Source: Vibrio agarilyticus (GTDB lineage Bacteria; Pseudomonadota; Gammaproteobacteria; Enterobacterales; Vibrionaceae). Taken from it: a stretch of DNA of 64,000 nt. The translations under genes were made by a program, and so were the position numbers. The notes beneath the pieces were generated by a model, which saw only the letters and a list, made by a program, of their open reading frames with translations, ran no database searches and was not told the origin of the DNA. Shown piece by piece: positions 37,200-46,796 of this stretch (position 1 is the first letter of the stretch; each line of letters starts with the position of its first letter). The stretch covers positions 1 through 64,000 of the forward strand of contig NZ_JABAIK010000015.1 in NCBI RefSeq assembly GCF_012641465.1. The letters are read 5' to 3'.

Positions 37200-39986
37200 C
37201 TATTTTAGTAAGTCTTCACAGCGAACCGCATCTTGTGGCAGGCCTTTGGTATTAGGCACAAAGCGCACTTTACCTAAATCAAATTTCACTGCGTCGTCTG
37301 AATAGAACAGGAATGGTGTACTCATGGTTTGGTATGACATTCCCGCTTGAACGAAGCAGCTTAGTGGCACCTTGATAGTGCTCCACGAATTGGATGGTGC
37401 AGGTAGGATCTTATCAATGTTGAGCTGGCCACCACAAGGGTATTCACAGTGCGCAACCAGTTTTAAGCTTTCCGGCGCGGCAGTATGCATACGAACATCA
37501 AACTCAAGTGTTGAGTTTGCATTCACGTATTGCGTGTAGTCTGCGCCTTTTTCATCTGGCGTTTGCATATATACCTGACCTGAAGGTAGCTCGGTATATT
37601 GGCCTTGCTTGCCTTTGAACTCTACTTCAATCGCAGATTGCTGCATACCGTCATAGTTGATACCCGTCGTGACAACCGAGCCTATGCTTGTGACTCCTTT
37701 GGTGAGTGGATGCGTCTTCCATTCGTTTGCCATACCTGCCATGCGTGCAACGAATTCGCCTTTCGCTTCTTTACCGAAGATCTCTAACGGGAACTGCGCG
37801 ACATTAGAGTCAGGGGCATCCATACCACAACCATAGTCACGTGGGTCGAGCGGCAGATCATTTAGATCGGCATAACGAGCAGCAACATCTGTTTTGCCCG
37901 CGTAGTTCAACCCATAGCCGTAAGGAAATAGCGGAGCATGTTCACCATGCAAATCTTGCTCGATAGGTTGGCCTGTAATGCCGTCAATCGGAGTCTGGTA
38001 ATTCGGAATGTTCGGTGCAACACGGTTCACCGTGGTAGAACATTTCTTCGCGCCCCATGAATAACTCAGTTTGCCTTTAAAATCACTGCCGTTTTTCGCA
38101 AACAGAACGTCCGTCATTCCAAGACCTTCCGTTCCCGGTAGCCATGCTGCGACAAACGCATCAGAGAGATTGATCTCTTCATTTACATAAAGAGGGCGAC
38201 CAGAATAAAAGACGGTGACAACGGTATAACCCTGCTCTTTAAGCGCTTTGATTGTGGCTAAATCTTGCGCGTAAGCGGGTTTTAATGACGCATATTCTAG
38301 TGTTTGCGTGCGCGCGATATCGCCAAACATCTCGGCATAAGGATCTTCACCCATGACGACCACGGCAATTGACTCTTGTGGCGTTGTCGCAGCAATATCG
38401 GTGACGACATTATTCGAGCCGACTTCGTGTTTCATTGCCATCAATAAGGTTTGGGCATTTGGGAAGTCTTTATCTATTGTGTTGCCATCGCCCTGCCAAG
38501 AAAGTGACCAGCCACCGGTTTGTTTGGTGATGTCATTGGCTGCTGTACCGACAACCAAATATTTTTGGTCATGTTTCAGTGGCAGTGTTTGCTGGTTATT
38601 TTTCAATAACACCATAGATTCAGACACCGCTTGACGTGCAATGGCGACGTGCTCTGGCGCACTAAGAATGTCTGCGTTGCCCGCAAGTGAACGTTGTGAT
38701 GGCATTGGCTTTTGCCATAGATTTGCTCGCATTTTGACTCGAAGAATACGCGTCACAGCGTCATCGATGCGTGCCATCGGAATGATGCCCGATTTCACTT
38801 GCTCAATCGTGTTATGGTAGAACGCTTGCCAATCTTTACGATCGGTGATCATAAGCACGTCATTCCCTGCAATCACGGCTTGGGCGCAGTTTGCAGGTGT
38901 GCAGCCATTGATTTCGCCTTGGCCGTTCCAGTCGGTGACGACGATGCCGTCAAAGCCCATTTTCCCTTTAAGTACATCGGTGATGAGGTATTCAGAACCA
39001 TGGATTTTTTGATTATCCATGTAAGGGTGAGCTGGGTTGTTCGCATCATCACGATCTTGAGCCATAGGATCGTAGTTGTTTGGGTTCCACCAAGAGTTAA
39101 ACGAAGACATCACCACTTGCGCGCCAGCTTGTAAACCAGCAACGTAGCCCATTGCGTGTATATTTCGTAGATACTCTTCTGTATATCGGTTTTGGCCGTG
39201 GTCAACCCCACCTAGCGTGCCACCATCGCCAATCCAGTGTTTAACGTTAGAGACAACATGGGTGTCACTTTTTAGACCTTCAGTACCACCTTGAATGCCT
39301 TGCACCATACGACTGGCGTATTGGTACACAACTTCAGGATCTTCCGAGTACCCTTCATAAGTGCGACCCCAACGGTAGTCACGTGGTGTTGCAACCGTAG
39401 GTGCAAACGTCCAGTCAAGGCCCGTTGCCGCCACTTCGCGTGCAGTGGCTTGACCAATTTGCTCAATAAGGTCAGGGTTACGCGCAGCTCCTAGGCCAAT
39501 GTTGTGAGGAAAGACGGTCGCGCGGAAGACATTGTTGTGTCCGTGCACCGCATCTGTCGCCCACATAAAGGGAATACGAAACCCACGCTCGGCAAACGTT
39601 TTTTCGTTGGCCAGCCAAAATTTATCGGCTTCTTCTGCCCACTCTTTTGCCGTGGCGTATTTGTTCTCATTTGGAAAGGCACCACCGCCGTTGAGAATAG
39701 AACCGAGTTTGTATTCTGTCGCTTCTTCTGGGGTCACGCCTCGAAGATCCGGCTGAATCATTTGCCCAATTTTTTCTTCAAGTGTCATGAGGGCTAAAAT
39801 ACGCGCCACTTCCGCCTCAATAACTGGATCAACTTTTACTGCGCTTGCGATAGGTTGCCAATCAGCAAGGTAGGGGAGGTTGACAGGGTCAAGCGGTGTT
39901 GCCGGAGCAGGATCGGAAAATTGACAGCCAGAAATGAGCGTTGCTGAAATACAAAGGCTCAAAATTGTGGGTTTGCTAGCAAGCAT
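37200..39986 (-). CDS. GH3 beta-glucosidase / exo-1,3-1,4-glucanase, lipoprotein
   Basis: AGGAG seven bases upstream supports the ATG. The 928-residue product has a lipoprotein signal (LSLCISATLISGC, lipid cysteine 21). The GH3 N-terminal domain (about 60-420) contains the nucleophile D352 in GIVVTDWNG. The GH3 C-terminal domain (about 450-690) is followed by a C-terminal beta-rich region (about 740-928) like that of marine ExoP-type glucosidases. It should remove glucose from the ends of laminari-oligosaccharides at the cell envelope. No clear operator of the locus type is visible within about 150 bases upstream. It converges on the GH16 gene. Confidence 0.9.
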   Translation of the reverse strand: MLASKPTILSLCISATLISGCQFSDPAPATPLDPVNLPYLADWQPIASAVKVDPVIEAEVARILALMTLEEKIGQMIQPDLRGVTPEEATEYKLGSILNGGGAFPNENKYATAKEWAEEADKFWLANEKTFAERGFRIPFMWATDAVHGHNNVFRATVFPHNIGLGAARNPDLIEQIGQATAREVAATGLDWTFAPTVATPRDYRWGRTYEGYSEDPEVVYQYASRMVQGIQGGTEGLKSDTHVVSNVKHWIGDGGTLGGVDHGQNRYTEEYLRNIHAMGYVAGLQAGAQVVMSSFNSWWNPNNYDPMAQDRDDANNPAHPYMDNQKIHGSEYLITDVLKGKMGFDGIVVTDWNGQGEINGCTPANCAQAVIAGNDVLMITDRKDWQAFYHNTIEQVKSGIIPMARIDDAVTRILRVKMRANLWQKPMPSQRSLAGNADILSAPEHVAIARQAVSESMVLLKNNQQTLPLKHDQKYLVVGTAANDITKQTGGWSLSWQGDGNTIDKDFPNAQTLLMAMKHEVGSNNVVTDIAATTPQESIAVVVMGEDPYAEMFGDIARTQTLEYASLKPAYAQDLATIKALKEQGYTVVTVFYSGRPLYVNEEINLSDAFVAAWLPGTEGLGMTDVLFAKNGSDFKGKLSYSWGAKKCSTTVNRVAPNIPNYQTPIDGITGQPIEQDLHGEHAPLFPYGYGLNYAGKTDVAARYADLNDLPLDPRDYGCGMDAPDSNVAQFPLEIFGKEAKGEFVARMAGMANEWKTHPLTKGVTSIGSVVTTGINYDGMQQSAIEVEFKGKQGQYTELPSGQVYMQTPDEKGADYTQYVNANSTLEFDVRMHTAAPESLKLVAHCEYPCGGQLNIDKILPAPSNSWSTIKVPLSCFVQAGMSYQTMSTPFLFYSDDAVKFDLGKVRFVPNTKGLPQDAVRCEDLLK

Positions 39987-40144
39987 TAAATACTCCTGTC
40001 TGAGCCTAAAACGACTCAGAAATAATGGGATAGTGATTGAGATTAAATGGCAATGGAATAGTTATAATTTTTGACATTTTCATTAACGTAAAAATGTACT
40101 GCCATATTTTATTGTAGGAATACTTGACTGTAGTGGAGATAAAT

Positions 40145-40333
40145 TTAGTTAGAAGATTCGTCTAGATAGAATCGATTGTTATAGCCACGCATACACAGTG
40201 AGCCTTTATTGACTTTAAAGGGTAGGCCTGCGGGAACAATGATGGAGCGTTTTTTGTAGCGTACCAACTCTTCCAAAGAGGTGACTTTGGTGTTCTTTTC
40301 TTTTAGTTTTTCCCAGTAATTATTAAAACTCAT
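40145..40333 (-). CDS. Small hypothetical protein (62 aa)
   Basis: The ATG at 40333 has AGGAGG upstream at good spacing. The frame is open a little further, but those residues lack a signal. The product MSFNNYWEKLKEKNTK to the end GYNNRFYLDESSN is soluble, with an amphipathic N-terminal helix (residues about 4-30) and a basic beta-like C-terminal part (KKRSIIVPAGLPFKVNKGSLCMRGYNNRFYL). I do not recognise the family. It lies upstream of the GH3 gene on the same strand, but a separate promoter is likely. Confidence 0.6.
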   Translation of the reverse strand: MSFNNYWEKLKEKNTKVTSLEELVRYKKRSIIVPAGLPFKVNKGSLCMRGYNNRFYLDESSN

Positions 40334-40493
40334 GGATGCCTCCTGAAAGCGAGCAGCCAAATATACTCATGTCATCAATTGTGATGAGTACGTTGAGTCT
40401 TTGACTATGCTTCGTGTAATTTTTATCTGTCGGTAATCACAGCTTGGGTATGTAAGGTGCGAAGTAATCGCCACTTCGCACCTTATGTGACAA

Positions 40494-40620
40494 TATATCC
40501 GTCCCACTTGAAGTTGCAGCGGTGTTGACTGGCACTCGCAAACCTCATCACATAGCTTATCTATGCTCAGAGGCTTTGCTCGCTTGTCGCCTACCTGTAT
40601 CTTCAAGTTGTTTGGGTATA
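40494..40620 (+). repeat. ERIC element, full length (127 bp)
   Basis: Starts TATATCCGTCCCACTTGAAG and ends TTCAAGTTGTTTGGGTATA, with no 11-bp insert. It lies directly after the stop of the quadruple-CBM gene. Confidence 0.88.
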
Positions 40621-40626
40621 GTCCGA

Positions 40627-42777
40627 TTATTTGCTGAACTTAAGATCAGTGATATAGAACGAGCCACCGTCACCTGGTGTGCCAGAGCCCATTACTGCTA
40701 ACTGAACTATTTGGTCAACATCAAGTGGGAACTTACTCATATCCACTGTGTAGGTTTGCCAATCTGCAGTTGGGGTAGGCGTCAATAGTGTTTCGTACGC
40801 GTTGCCACGAGCAGAGCCGACGTGCAATTTGAAATCTTTAAGTTTGCCTTCGGTTGCCAGTTTGAAACTCAAAGTTTTGTATTGCGTCATATCGAAATCA
40901 AACGATTGCAGTGCACCAAAGTCATCGCCAGTGAAGGCAATCACAGCGCCCCAGCCAGCACCTTGGGTCAACTGCCAAGCAGCTTCGCCCAAATAGCTCG
41001 CTTCGCTATCAATCGTGGTACCGGTTGACCACTCATTGAGTGTTGCGTTGCCTTCATTGATGAAGTTGCTATCGTCTGGTTTAAAGTCGCTGGTTTCACC
41101 TGTGCTACTGATAAGAACAAACGCATCGCCATAATCGTTGTGATCACGTTTCGCGTGGGTTTGTGAGTCATAAGCGTGGAAGTCAGTCACGTAAAGAATT
41201 TGGCCCGATGCAACGTTTGGATCAAATGTACCGTGTACCGCAATTTGATTAATGTGGCTCAGATTTAGGCCATACGCGTCGAGGTCGATGTTAATTTCAT
41301 TCCAACCGTCTTTGTTTTTAAGCCCAAATGGAACCCCTTTGCTTGACTCTTTACCATCAACATTGGTGCTGAGGAAGACTTCAAACTTGGTGAACCCTTC
41401 GGTTGCCGCCACTTGCAAAGACAAATTAGTGTGTTTGGCTAGGTCAGCGAGTGTGTTTGTTACACCGTCTTTATGAGCCAGTGCAAGAACAGCGCCCCAG
41501 TTACCTTGTTCTGGTGTATTTGGACCACGCTCAATAGACCATGCATTTTTGCCTAGGTAATTACCAGTACCGTCAAACGTAGTGCCTGTGCTCCATTCGC
41601 CGTAACTTGCTTCTGGCACTGAAGTGGTGCGATCAGGGTCAATAATCACGAAGTCAGATGCGCGGTCGCTGTCTTTTTCTGGTGTTTGAGTTTTGATGAA
41701 CTGGTAGTCAGCCACATGGAATGTGGAATCACCGCTTACGCCGCCTTTACCCATAATGGCCATGGTTTGTACGTTGGCAAATTCAAGTGCGAAATCGCTC
41801 ATCGGAACGCGCACTTTTTGCCACGCATCATGCTTAGTGTCATCGACAGGCAGTGTGATTTCTTGGGTTACGCCATCAGAGGCAATGCTAACCGCGTAGC
41901 TATCAAAGCCACCTTCAGTCGCAATGCTGACTTCTAGGTAGTTAAATTCGCTCAGGTCTTTTTTGAAGGCATCATCAAAAACCAGTACCGCGCCCCAGTT
42001 ACCTTGTTCAGGTGTCTTAGGCCCAGAGGTAATGCGCCAGCTATTTTGACCTAGGTAATTAATGTTACCGTCAAAGTCAGTGCCCGTACCCCATTCTTGA
42101 ACTGTGGTGTCAGAGAATGCCATATCTGTATCGGAAGCGCTTTCACCAACAAGCACAAATTGGTCGTTTGCAGGTTGTGGCGGTGTGGTGGTGCCTTCTT
42201 CTTGGCTTAAATGAATATCTGCAATTGTGACCGAGTCTGCGCCGGTGAAGGTAAGCGCAAAGTAGGTGGTTGCTGAGCTGGTTTCGATAGGAACCTGCAT
42301 TTGCACCCAGCCATTGCCTAAAGCGGTGCCGCTAGAAAGCTGATGCAATTGTTTGTCATCGCCATCTTGCACAGAAGTAACCGCCACTTCAACCGTAGTC
42401 GCTGATGTGCTTTTTACTTTGAAATTCGCGTGCGTATAGCCTGCAGTATTAAAGGTCGATTGGTCTAGGTAGCCCCAAGCAATACTTGATGCCATATCGC
42501 CCCAGTCCGTACCCCCCGTTAACTGAACGGCTGCGCCATAAGTGGCATCATTTATCTCTTTTGCAACAGTGCCGCTGCTCCAGTTTGACCAATCGGTAAA
42601 TCCGTAACTAAGGATGTTAAGATCGTCAAGTGTTGGGCCCGGTGGTGGCGTTACATCGCCGCCGTTACCATTGCCGTCGTTACCGCCACCAGTGTTGCCT
42701 TGTGTGGGTAGTTCATCACCACAACCGACCAGCAATAGGGCGGCAAGTGTCGATGCTAAATATTTATTAACCTTCAT
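40627..42777 (-). CDS. Lipoprotein made of four tandem CBM-like beta-sandwich domains, no catalytic domain
   Basis: The 716-residue product has a lipoprotein signal (LAALLLVGC, lipid cysteine 19), then a Gly/Asn-rich linker (GNTGGGNDGNGNGGD) and four similar domains at about 50-195, 207-365, 375-540 and 550-716. Domains 2 and 3 are clearest, sharing FDGN-type and YLG(Q/K)N(S/A)W, then PEQGNWGAVL. Domain 4 has YLGEAAWQLTQGAGWGAV, and domain 1 is the most diverged. Each ends with a strand like FHVADYQF or FYITDLKF. No glycosidase motif is visible. It is likely to bind beta-glucan at the surface. An operator lies 20 bases before the ATG, and its neighbour on the same strand is the large GH16. 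Confidence 0.7.
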   Translation of the reverse strand: MKVNKYLASTLAALLLVGCGDELPTQGNTGGGNDGNGNGGDVTPPPGPTLDDLNILSYGFTDWSNWSSGTVAKEINDATYGAAVQLTGGTDWGDMASSIAWGYLDQSTFNTAGYTHANFKVKSTSATTVEVAVTSVQDGDDKQLHQLSSGTALGNGWVQMQVPIETSSATTYFALTFTGADSVTIADIHLSQEEGTTTPPQPANDQFVLVGESASDTDMAFSDTTVQEWGTGTDFDGNINYLGQNSWRITSGPKTPEQGNWGAVLVFDDAFKKDLSEFNYLEVSIATEGGFDSYAVSIASDGVTQEITLPVDDTKHDAWQKVRVPMSDFALEFANVQTMAIMGKGGVSGDSTFHVADYQFIKTQTPEKDSDRASDFVIIDPDRTTSVPEASYGEWSTGTTFDGTGNYLGKNAWSIERGPNTPEQGNWGAVLALAHKDGVTNTLADLAKHTNLSLQVAATEGFTKFEVFLSTNVDGKESSKGVPFGLKNKDGWNEINIDLDAYGLNLSHINQIAVHGTFDPNVASGQILYVTDFHAYDSQTHAKRDHNDYGDAFVLISSTGETSDFKPDDSNFINEGNATLNEWSTGTTIDSEASYLGEAAWQLTQGAGWGAVIAFTGDDFGALQSFDFDMTQYKTLSFKLATEGKLKDFKLHVGSARGNAYETLLTPTPTADWQTYTVDMSKFPLDVDQIVQLAVMGSGTPGDGGSFYITDLKFSK

Positions 42778-42797
42778 ACGCTATAACTCCATCTAAT

Positions 42798-42809
42798 GAA
42801 AGCGCTTAC
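42798..42809. promoter_or_regulatory. LacI-type operator 6
   Basis: GAAAGCGCTTAC, 21 bases upstream of the quadruple-CBM gene. Confidence 0.75.
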
Positions 42810-42937
42810 ATACTTGGTGTTTAAACGTTTGATCTTAAAACGAATGATCGCAAACGTTTCTGAATGAATTAAGGGTGATTAATCTGTCTTAAATAGTGCG
42901 GTTGTCTTTTGCTGCGGTTGCCCACAGCAAAAGTGTT

Positions 42938-42962
42938 TATACCCGTTCTACTTGAAGCTGCG
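42938..42962 (+). repeat. ERIC end fragment
   Basis: TATACCCGTTCTACTTGAAG at the start is an ERIC end. The rest is missing. It abuts the 3' end of the large GH16 gene. Confidence 0.6.
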
Positions 42963-42965
42963 CAC

Positions 42966-44522
42966 TTAGTTGCGCTCAAAACGCACGTTATCAAGCTGGA
43001 ATTTCATCTCGCCAAGCGGGTCGATAACCAAAACGTTCTTGATTTTTGACATATCGACTTTGCCGACGCCGTGTGAGTTGCCATTTGAAACCAATTCGTT
43101 CATGTCGATTTCAATGGTGTGCCATGCCTTGTCACGTGGAAGCGTCACAGACAGATCACTCACGTTTGGCCAGCCGCTATCAAGTTTCACAGAAATCTGG
43201 TTGCCTTTGTTAATTTCAACCACTTTGATGTCGAAAACCAGTTTGGCGTTGTTGGCCCAAGAAGACATATCAAGCTGAGGCGTTTCGAAGTAGATGTTAC
43301 CTGTGTCAGCTGTTTTGGTGATTTCCATCACCTGACCACGCTGGGCATCAGTGACATAGGCGAAGTCCATGATAACGCCTTGTGGATCGTAAGCATTTTG
43401 ACGGAAGAACTCATTCAACTCACCGTTGAATACATCAATGCGCTCACCAGTGGTAAAATCAGCGGGTAGATCAACCACGAGAGGTGGCAGGTTGCCTTCT
43501 ACTTTTGTTGCGCTGTCTTGAATGGTGGCACAGCCTTGTCCGGTAACAGGATCTTTAGAACACTCGTACACACGAACATAGTCCACTTCAAGCGCTTGAG
43601 GGAACATAGAGGCATCAACCCCTTTATTGTTGGTATTACCTGACCAAGAACCGCCAACTGCTAGGTTTAGCAATAGGTGGAAACGTTGATCAAACGGTGC
43701 GTCTGCGCGAGCAAGGGTTTTTTCGCCGTCTTTTGAGTAAAGCGCATACCAGCCATCAGATGTTTGAGTCGCGTAATGGACATCGTCAACATACCAACGC
43801 ATTTCGTCTTTTTCCCACTCAAGAGAGTAGGTATGGAAATCGTCCGCTGGATTTGCGCCGTTAGGCAAGTAGTACGCTTGACCAGAATGTTTATTGTCTG
43901 GCCAGACGGCGCCATAGTGAAGCGTGCCATAAATGCGTGATTCTTCCTGACCTTTATATTCTGGTGAGTCAGAAGGCGCTTTTAGGTTAACCGCTTCGAC
44001 GATGTCGATTTCACCAGAAGCCGCCCATGTGCCATAGGTATAATCGGTTGGTAGCATCCAAATGGCTGGCCAAGTTCCCTGGCCGATAGGCATTTTGGCA
44101 CGAATTTCAAAACGGCCGTATGTCCAATCGCCTTTGTTGGTCGAACGTAGACGAGCAGAGGTGTATGGCAGGTGAGCAAGTTTGGTGTAATCGCCATTTG
44201 GGTTATTCGGGCCAGTAAAGGTCTCTTCATGAGCGACTAGATACAGGACACCACCTTCAACAAAGGCGTTTTTATCACGCGCTGTGTAACATTGTTGCTC
44301 CATGTTACCGCCGCCCCAACAGTTCTCTTCAAAGCTCCATTTGGATTCATCGATTTCACTACCGTTGAATTCATCGCTCCAAACAAGTGACCAACCGTCG
44401 CTTTTTTTGATATCTGGATCCGTCAGGTTTTGAACAGGAACAACATAGCTAGAACCAGCACAGCCCGCCATTAACGCAGTACCAACAAGTGTGTACAAAA
44501 CTCTTGTTTTGGTGTTGAACAT
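42966..44522 (-). CDS. GH16 endo-beta-1,3-glucanase with C-terminal CBM-like domain, lipoprotein
   Basis: AGGA lies seven bases before the ATG. The 518-residue product has a lipoprotein signal (LVGTALMAGC, lipid cysteine 21). The GH16 domain (about 40-340) holds GEIDIVEAV with E171, D173 and E176, at the same residue numbers as in the shorter GH16. Residues about 365-518 form a beta-sandwich that resembles the CBM-like domains of neighbouring lipoproteins (FETPQLDMSSWANNAKLVFDIKV, VDMSKIKNVLVIDP). It should degrade laminarin at the envelope. An operator with a changed centre lies 29 bases upstream. Confidence 0.9.
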   Translation of the reverse strand: MFNTKTRVLYTLVGTALMAGCAGSSYVVPVQNLTDPDIKKSDGWSLVWSDEFNGSEIDESKWSFEENCWGGGNMEQQCYTARDKNAFVEGGVLYLVAHEETFTGPNNPNGDYTKLAHLPYTSARLRSTNKGDWTYGRFEIRAKMPIGQGTWPAIWMLPTDYTYGTWAASGEIDIVEAVNLKAPSDSPEYKGQEESRIYGTLHYGAVWPDNKHSGQAYYLPNGANPADDFHTYSLEWEKDEMRWYVDDVHYATQTSDGWYALYSKDGEKTLARADAPFDQRFHLLLNLAVGGSWSGNTNNKGVDASMFPQALEVDYVRVYECSKDPVTGQGCATIQDSATKVEGNLPPLVVDLPADFTTGERIDVFNGELNEFFRQNAYDPQGVIMDFAYVTDAQRGQVMEITKTADTGNIYFETPQLDMSSWANNAKLVFDIKVVEINKGNQISVKLDSGWPNVSDLSVTLPRDKAWHTIEIDMNELVSNGNSHGVGKVDMSKIKNVLVIDPLGEMKFQLDNVRFERN

Positions 44523-44550
44523 AGTGATTTCCTAAAATATTAGACAAAAA

Positions 44551-44562
44551 GAAAGCCCTTTC
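44551..44562. promoter_or_regulatory. LacI-type operator 7
   Basis: GAAAGCCCTTTC, close to the large GH16 start. The central G is replaced by C. Confidence 0.6.
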
Positions 44563-45084
44563 TTTATACCAGTTAGAAAACTAGGTTCAATAAAATATTT
44601 AAAATCTGGGCGAAGGTAAGTGAAAATTGTGAAGTCGCTCAATAGTGATTTTAATATTCGGGGCATAAATGTCGCAGCTGTTATCAGTTAGCGAGAAAAA
44701 TGCATTAATTGTTATTAAACGCTCTGAAAATCAAAATTTATTGAATTTTTTAACTTGAGATAACTGATTTTTATGACTGCGTATGCACTGTGGTTCGGGG
44801 TTAATTGTTTTTTAATATCAACGAATTAGTATGGATTGTGGTTGAGCTTTTATTTGCACTTGTGAGTGGCTCGATATGTTGTAACATGTTGGTATCATTC
44901 AGGTTGCGTGGCTAAAAAACAAATTGTGCGGTTTTTTATACTTTGTTAGCGAGATTTGAATTTCTAATGTGGTCTATTTCTCTATTAACATTTGTTAATA
45001 ATATATACCGAACGCGATATTTTAATTTAAATGATAAGTCCCACTGCATCGATATATTTTGTGATTTAACGCACGATTTTAATA

Positions 45085-45096
45085 GAAAGCGCTTTC
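45085..45096. promoter_or_regulatory. LacI-type operator 8
   Basis: GAAAGCGCTTTC, perfect palindrome, 339 bases before the porin. Confidence 0.75.
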
Positions 45097-45271
45097 TGTG
45101 ACGTGTTGGTGTGCAATGTATTTGACGACCCTTTTGTAAGTTGCGAGTGCAATTCAAACGATTTAACCATTCATGCATTCGTCCAGCCTCTTTCTTTTGC
45201 TCGCAATTTAGCCAGCTTATAACAAATTTGGCTAATAGGTACGCAGTTAACAAGAAAATTAGAAAACAAAT

Positions 45272-45283
45272 GAAAGCGCTTTC
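45272..45283. promoter_or_regulatory. LacI-type operator 9
   Basis: GAAAGCGCTTTC, perfect palindrome, 151 bases before the porin and 187 bases from operator 8. Confidence 0.75.
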
Positions 45284-45434
45284 ACAAAGGATGATGCGGA
45301 TCACAGTATTAACCGAGCGATCAATTAATATCGCGCCAAATTTATTGAAAGCTGTGTCACGAAATTACGAAGCGCTGAGTCTCGAGCCGTAGCCACTTTC
45401 TGTAAGTCATTTTCGATTTGTTCTAGGGATATCA

Positions 45435-46763
45435 ATGAAATTTTCAAAAGTACATTTGTCTTGCCTATTGGCATTAGCGGGTGCAACAACGCCTGCGGTT
45501 TCTTTTGCCGAAGATGCAGAAGCGTTTGAATTTAATGGTTACTTTCGTCAAGGCGCTTTGTACAGTGTAGAGAACGACTTTAAAGACTCAGACTTTGTTG
45601 CACAAAAAGAGACACTCGGCCGTTTAGGTTTAGAGTACGACAATCAAACAACGCTGGATTTTAGTTATCGCTGGACATTTGGTGATGGCCGCTCTTTAAA
45701 GGTTGGCGCGGGTATTGCTGAAGGTCGTACCGCAGGCAGTGGCAGTGGTTTTATTGAAATTACTGGTTATACCGATACCGGTGTGCTGTTTGCGGGTAAG
45801 CGCGATTACGGTAAAGAGCGTTACATTTGGATGACCGACTTCTTTTATACCGATATGTCAGGCACTGGTATTGGTATTGAGTCGATGAAAGTGGGTAGCG
45901 CAATTGTTAACGCGGCATACATGGTGAGCCAGCGTGACGATTACGATCTTGAGTATACCGATTTCAATGCAAATCTCACTCAAAAGCCAGACGGTTTCGA
46001 TAACATTGATGGCGTGATGCACGCGTTTAACCTCGCGGTAAAATATGGCGTTTGGGACATTTCAGCAACAGTCAAAGCGATGCCAGATAACTGGAGCTAT
46101 GATGGCAAATCATTTAAAGAGTGGGCAGAAACCGGCTTTGATCTTACTGTTGGCTACAAAATGTTTAGCTTCTTTGGCTTACAAAATAATGGTAGCTCAA
46201 ACACCAACTTCGTTGTTCAAGCAGGTAAGGGCCTTGGTGCTGGTCAACTTCTAGGCGGTACTATCACCTCTTACAATGCGTATCGTCCGGGCGGATTGCG
46301 TTTTGGTGAACACGAATTTGAATGGGGTGTTGGTAGCGATGCGGTTTCACTGCTGACTAATGTTGAAGACGACGATGTATCATATCGCGCGCTAGTCTTT
46401 GGTGGTCACACATTTGCTAATGGCGTGGGGATCTTCCCGTCGGTTCAAGCGCAGTATAACGACTACGCTGATGGCACCTATGACTACTGGGCATCGGCAA
46501 TGGTTCGTCCTGTAATGCCAATTAATGACATGATGTATCTACAAGGTGAAGTCGGTTACGTATACAACAACTGGGATGGTGACACTTACAATCAGGCGAA
46601 AGTGACCATCGCACCTACGCTTATGTTCCCAACGTGGACTGGAGTGAACCCTGAAGTTCGCTTCCTCGCAAGTTGGGTGAAAAACTCATGGACCACAGAT
46701 CCATTAAAAGGCCAACCTGAGAACGATTTTGTTATCGGTATTCAGACCGAAGTAAGCTGGTAA
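45435..46763 (+). CDS. LamB-like outer-membrane sugar porin
   Basis: The 442-residue product starts with a signal peptide (LSCLLALAGATTPAVSFA, cleaved near residue 25), then FEFNGYFRQGALYS, as in maltoporin-family proteins. Many alternating beta-strands follow, and it ends with an aromatic residue (IGIQTEVSW), as expected for an outer-membrane barrel. LamB-family porins pass oligosaccharides along an aromatic greasy slide. In this locus the substrate is probably laminari-oligosaccharides released by GH16 and GH81. Two perfect operators precede it. No TonB receptor is seen in the window, so the porin may be the outer-membrane entry route. Confidence 0.78.
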   Translation: MKFSKVHLSCLLALAGATTPAVSFAEDAEAFEFNGYFRQGALYSVENDFKDSDFVAQKETLGRLGLEYDNQTTLDFSYRWTFGDGRSLKVGAGIAEGRTAGSGSGFIEITGYTDTGVLFAGKRDYGKERYIWMTDFFYTDMSGTGIGIESMKVGSAIVNAAYMVSQRDDYDLEYTDFNANLTQKPDGFDNIDGVMHAFNLAVKYGVWDISATVKAMPDNWSYDGKSFKEWAETGFDLTVGYKMFSFFGLQNNGSSNTNFVVQAGKGLGAGQLLGGTITSYNAYRPGGLRFGEHEFEWGVGSDAVSLLTNVEDDDVSYRALVFGGHTFANGVGIFPSVQAQYNDYADGTYDYWASAMVRPVMPINDMMYLQGEVGYVYNNWDGDTYNQAKVTIAPTLMFPTWTGVNPEVRFLASWVKNSWTTDPLKGQPENDFVIGIQTEVSW

Positions 46764-46796
46764 TATTTCATTGTTCCCTAATGGAATGATCTTGGA

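Larger units (their letters stand above)
44523..45434. other. Long divergent intergenic region with three LacI-type operators
   Basis: About 910 AT-rich bases between the large GH16 and the porin. It holds three operators. Short reading frames inside have no supporting signals, and I see no repeat or RNA gene. Confidence 0.5.

Noticed and set aside
44936-45392. Two opposing frames in the GH16-porin intergenic region
   Set aside because: They run across the operators, have unusual composition and lack start signals.
45435-46763. Calling the porin a phosphate-selective or general porin
   Set aside because: The N-terminus and the C-terminal pattern fit the LamB family better, and the context is sugar uptake; still moderate confidence.
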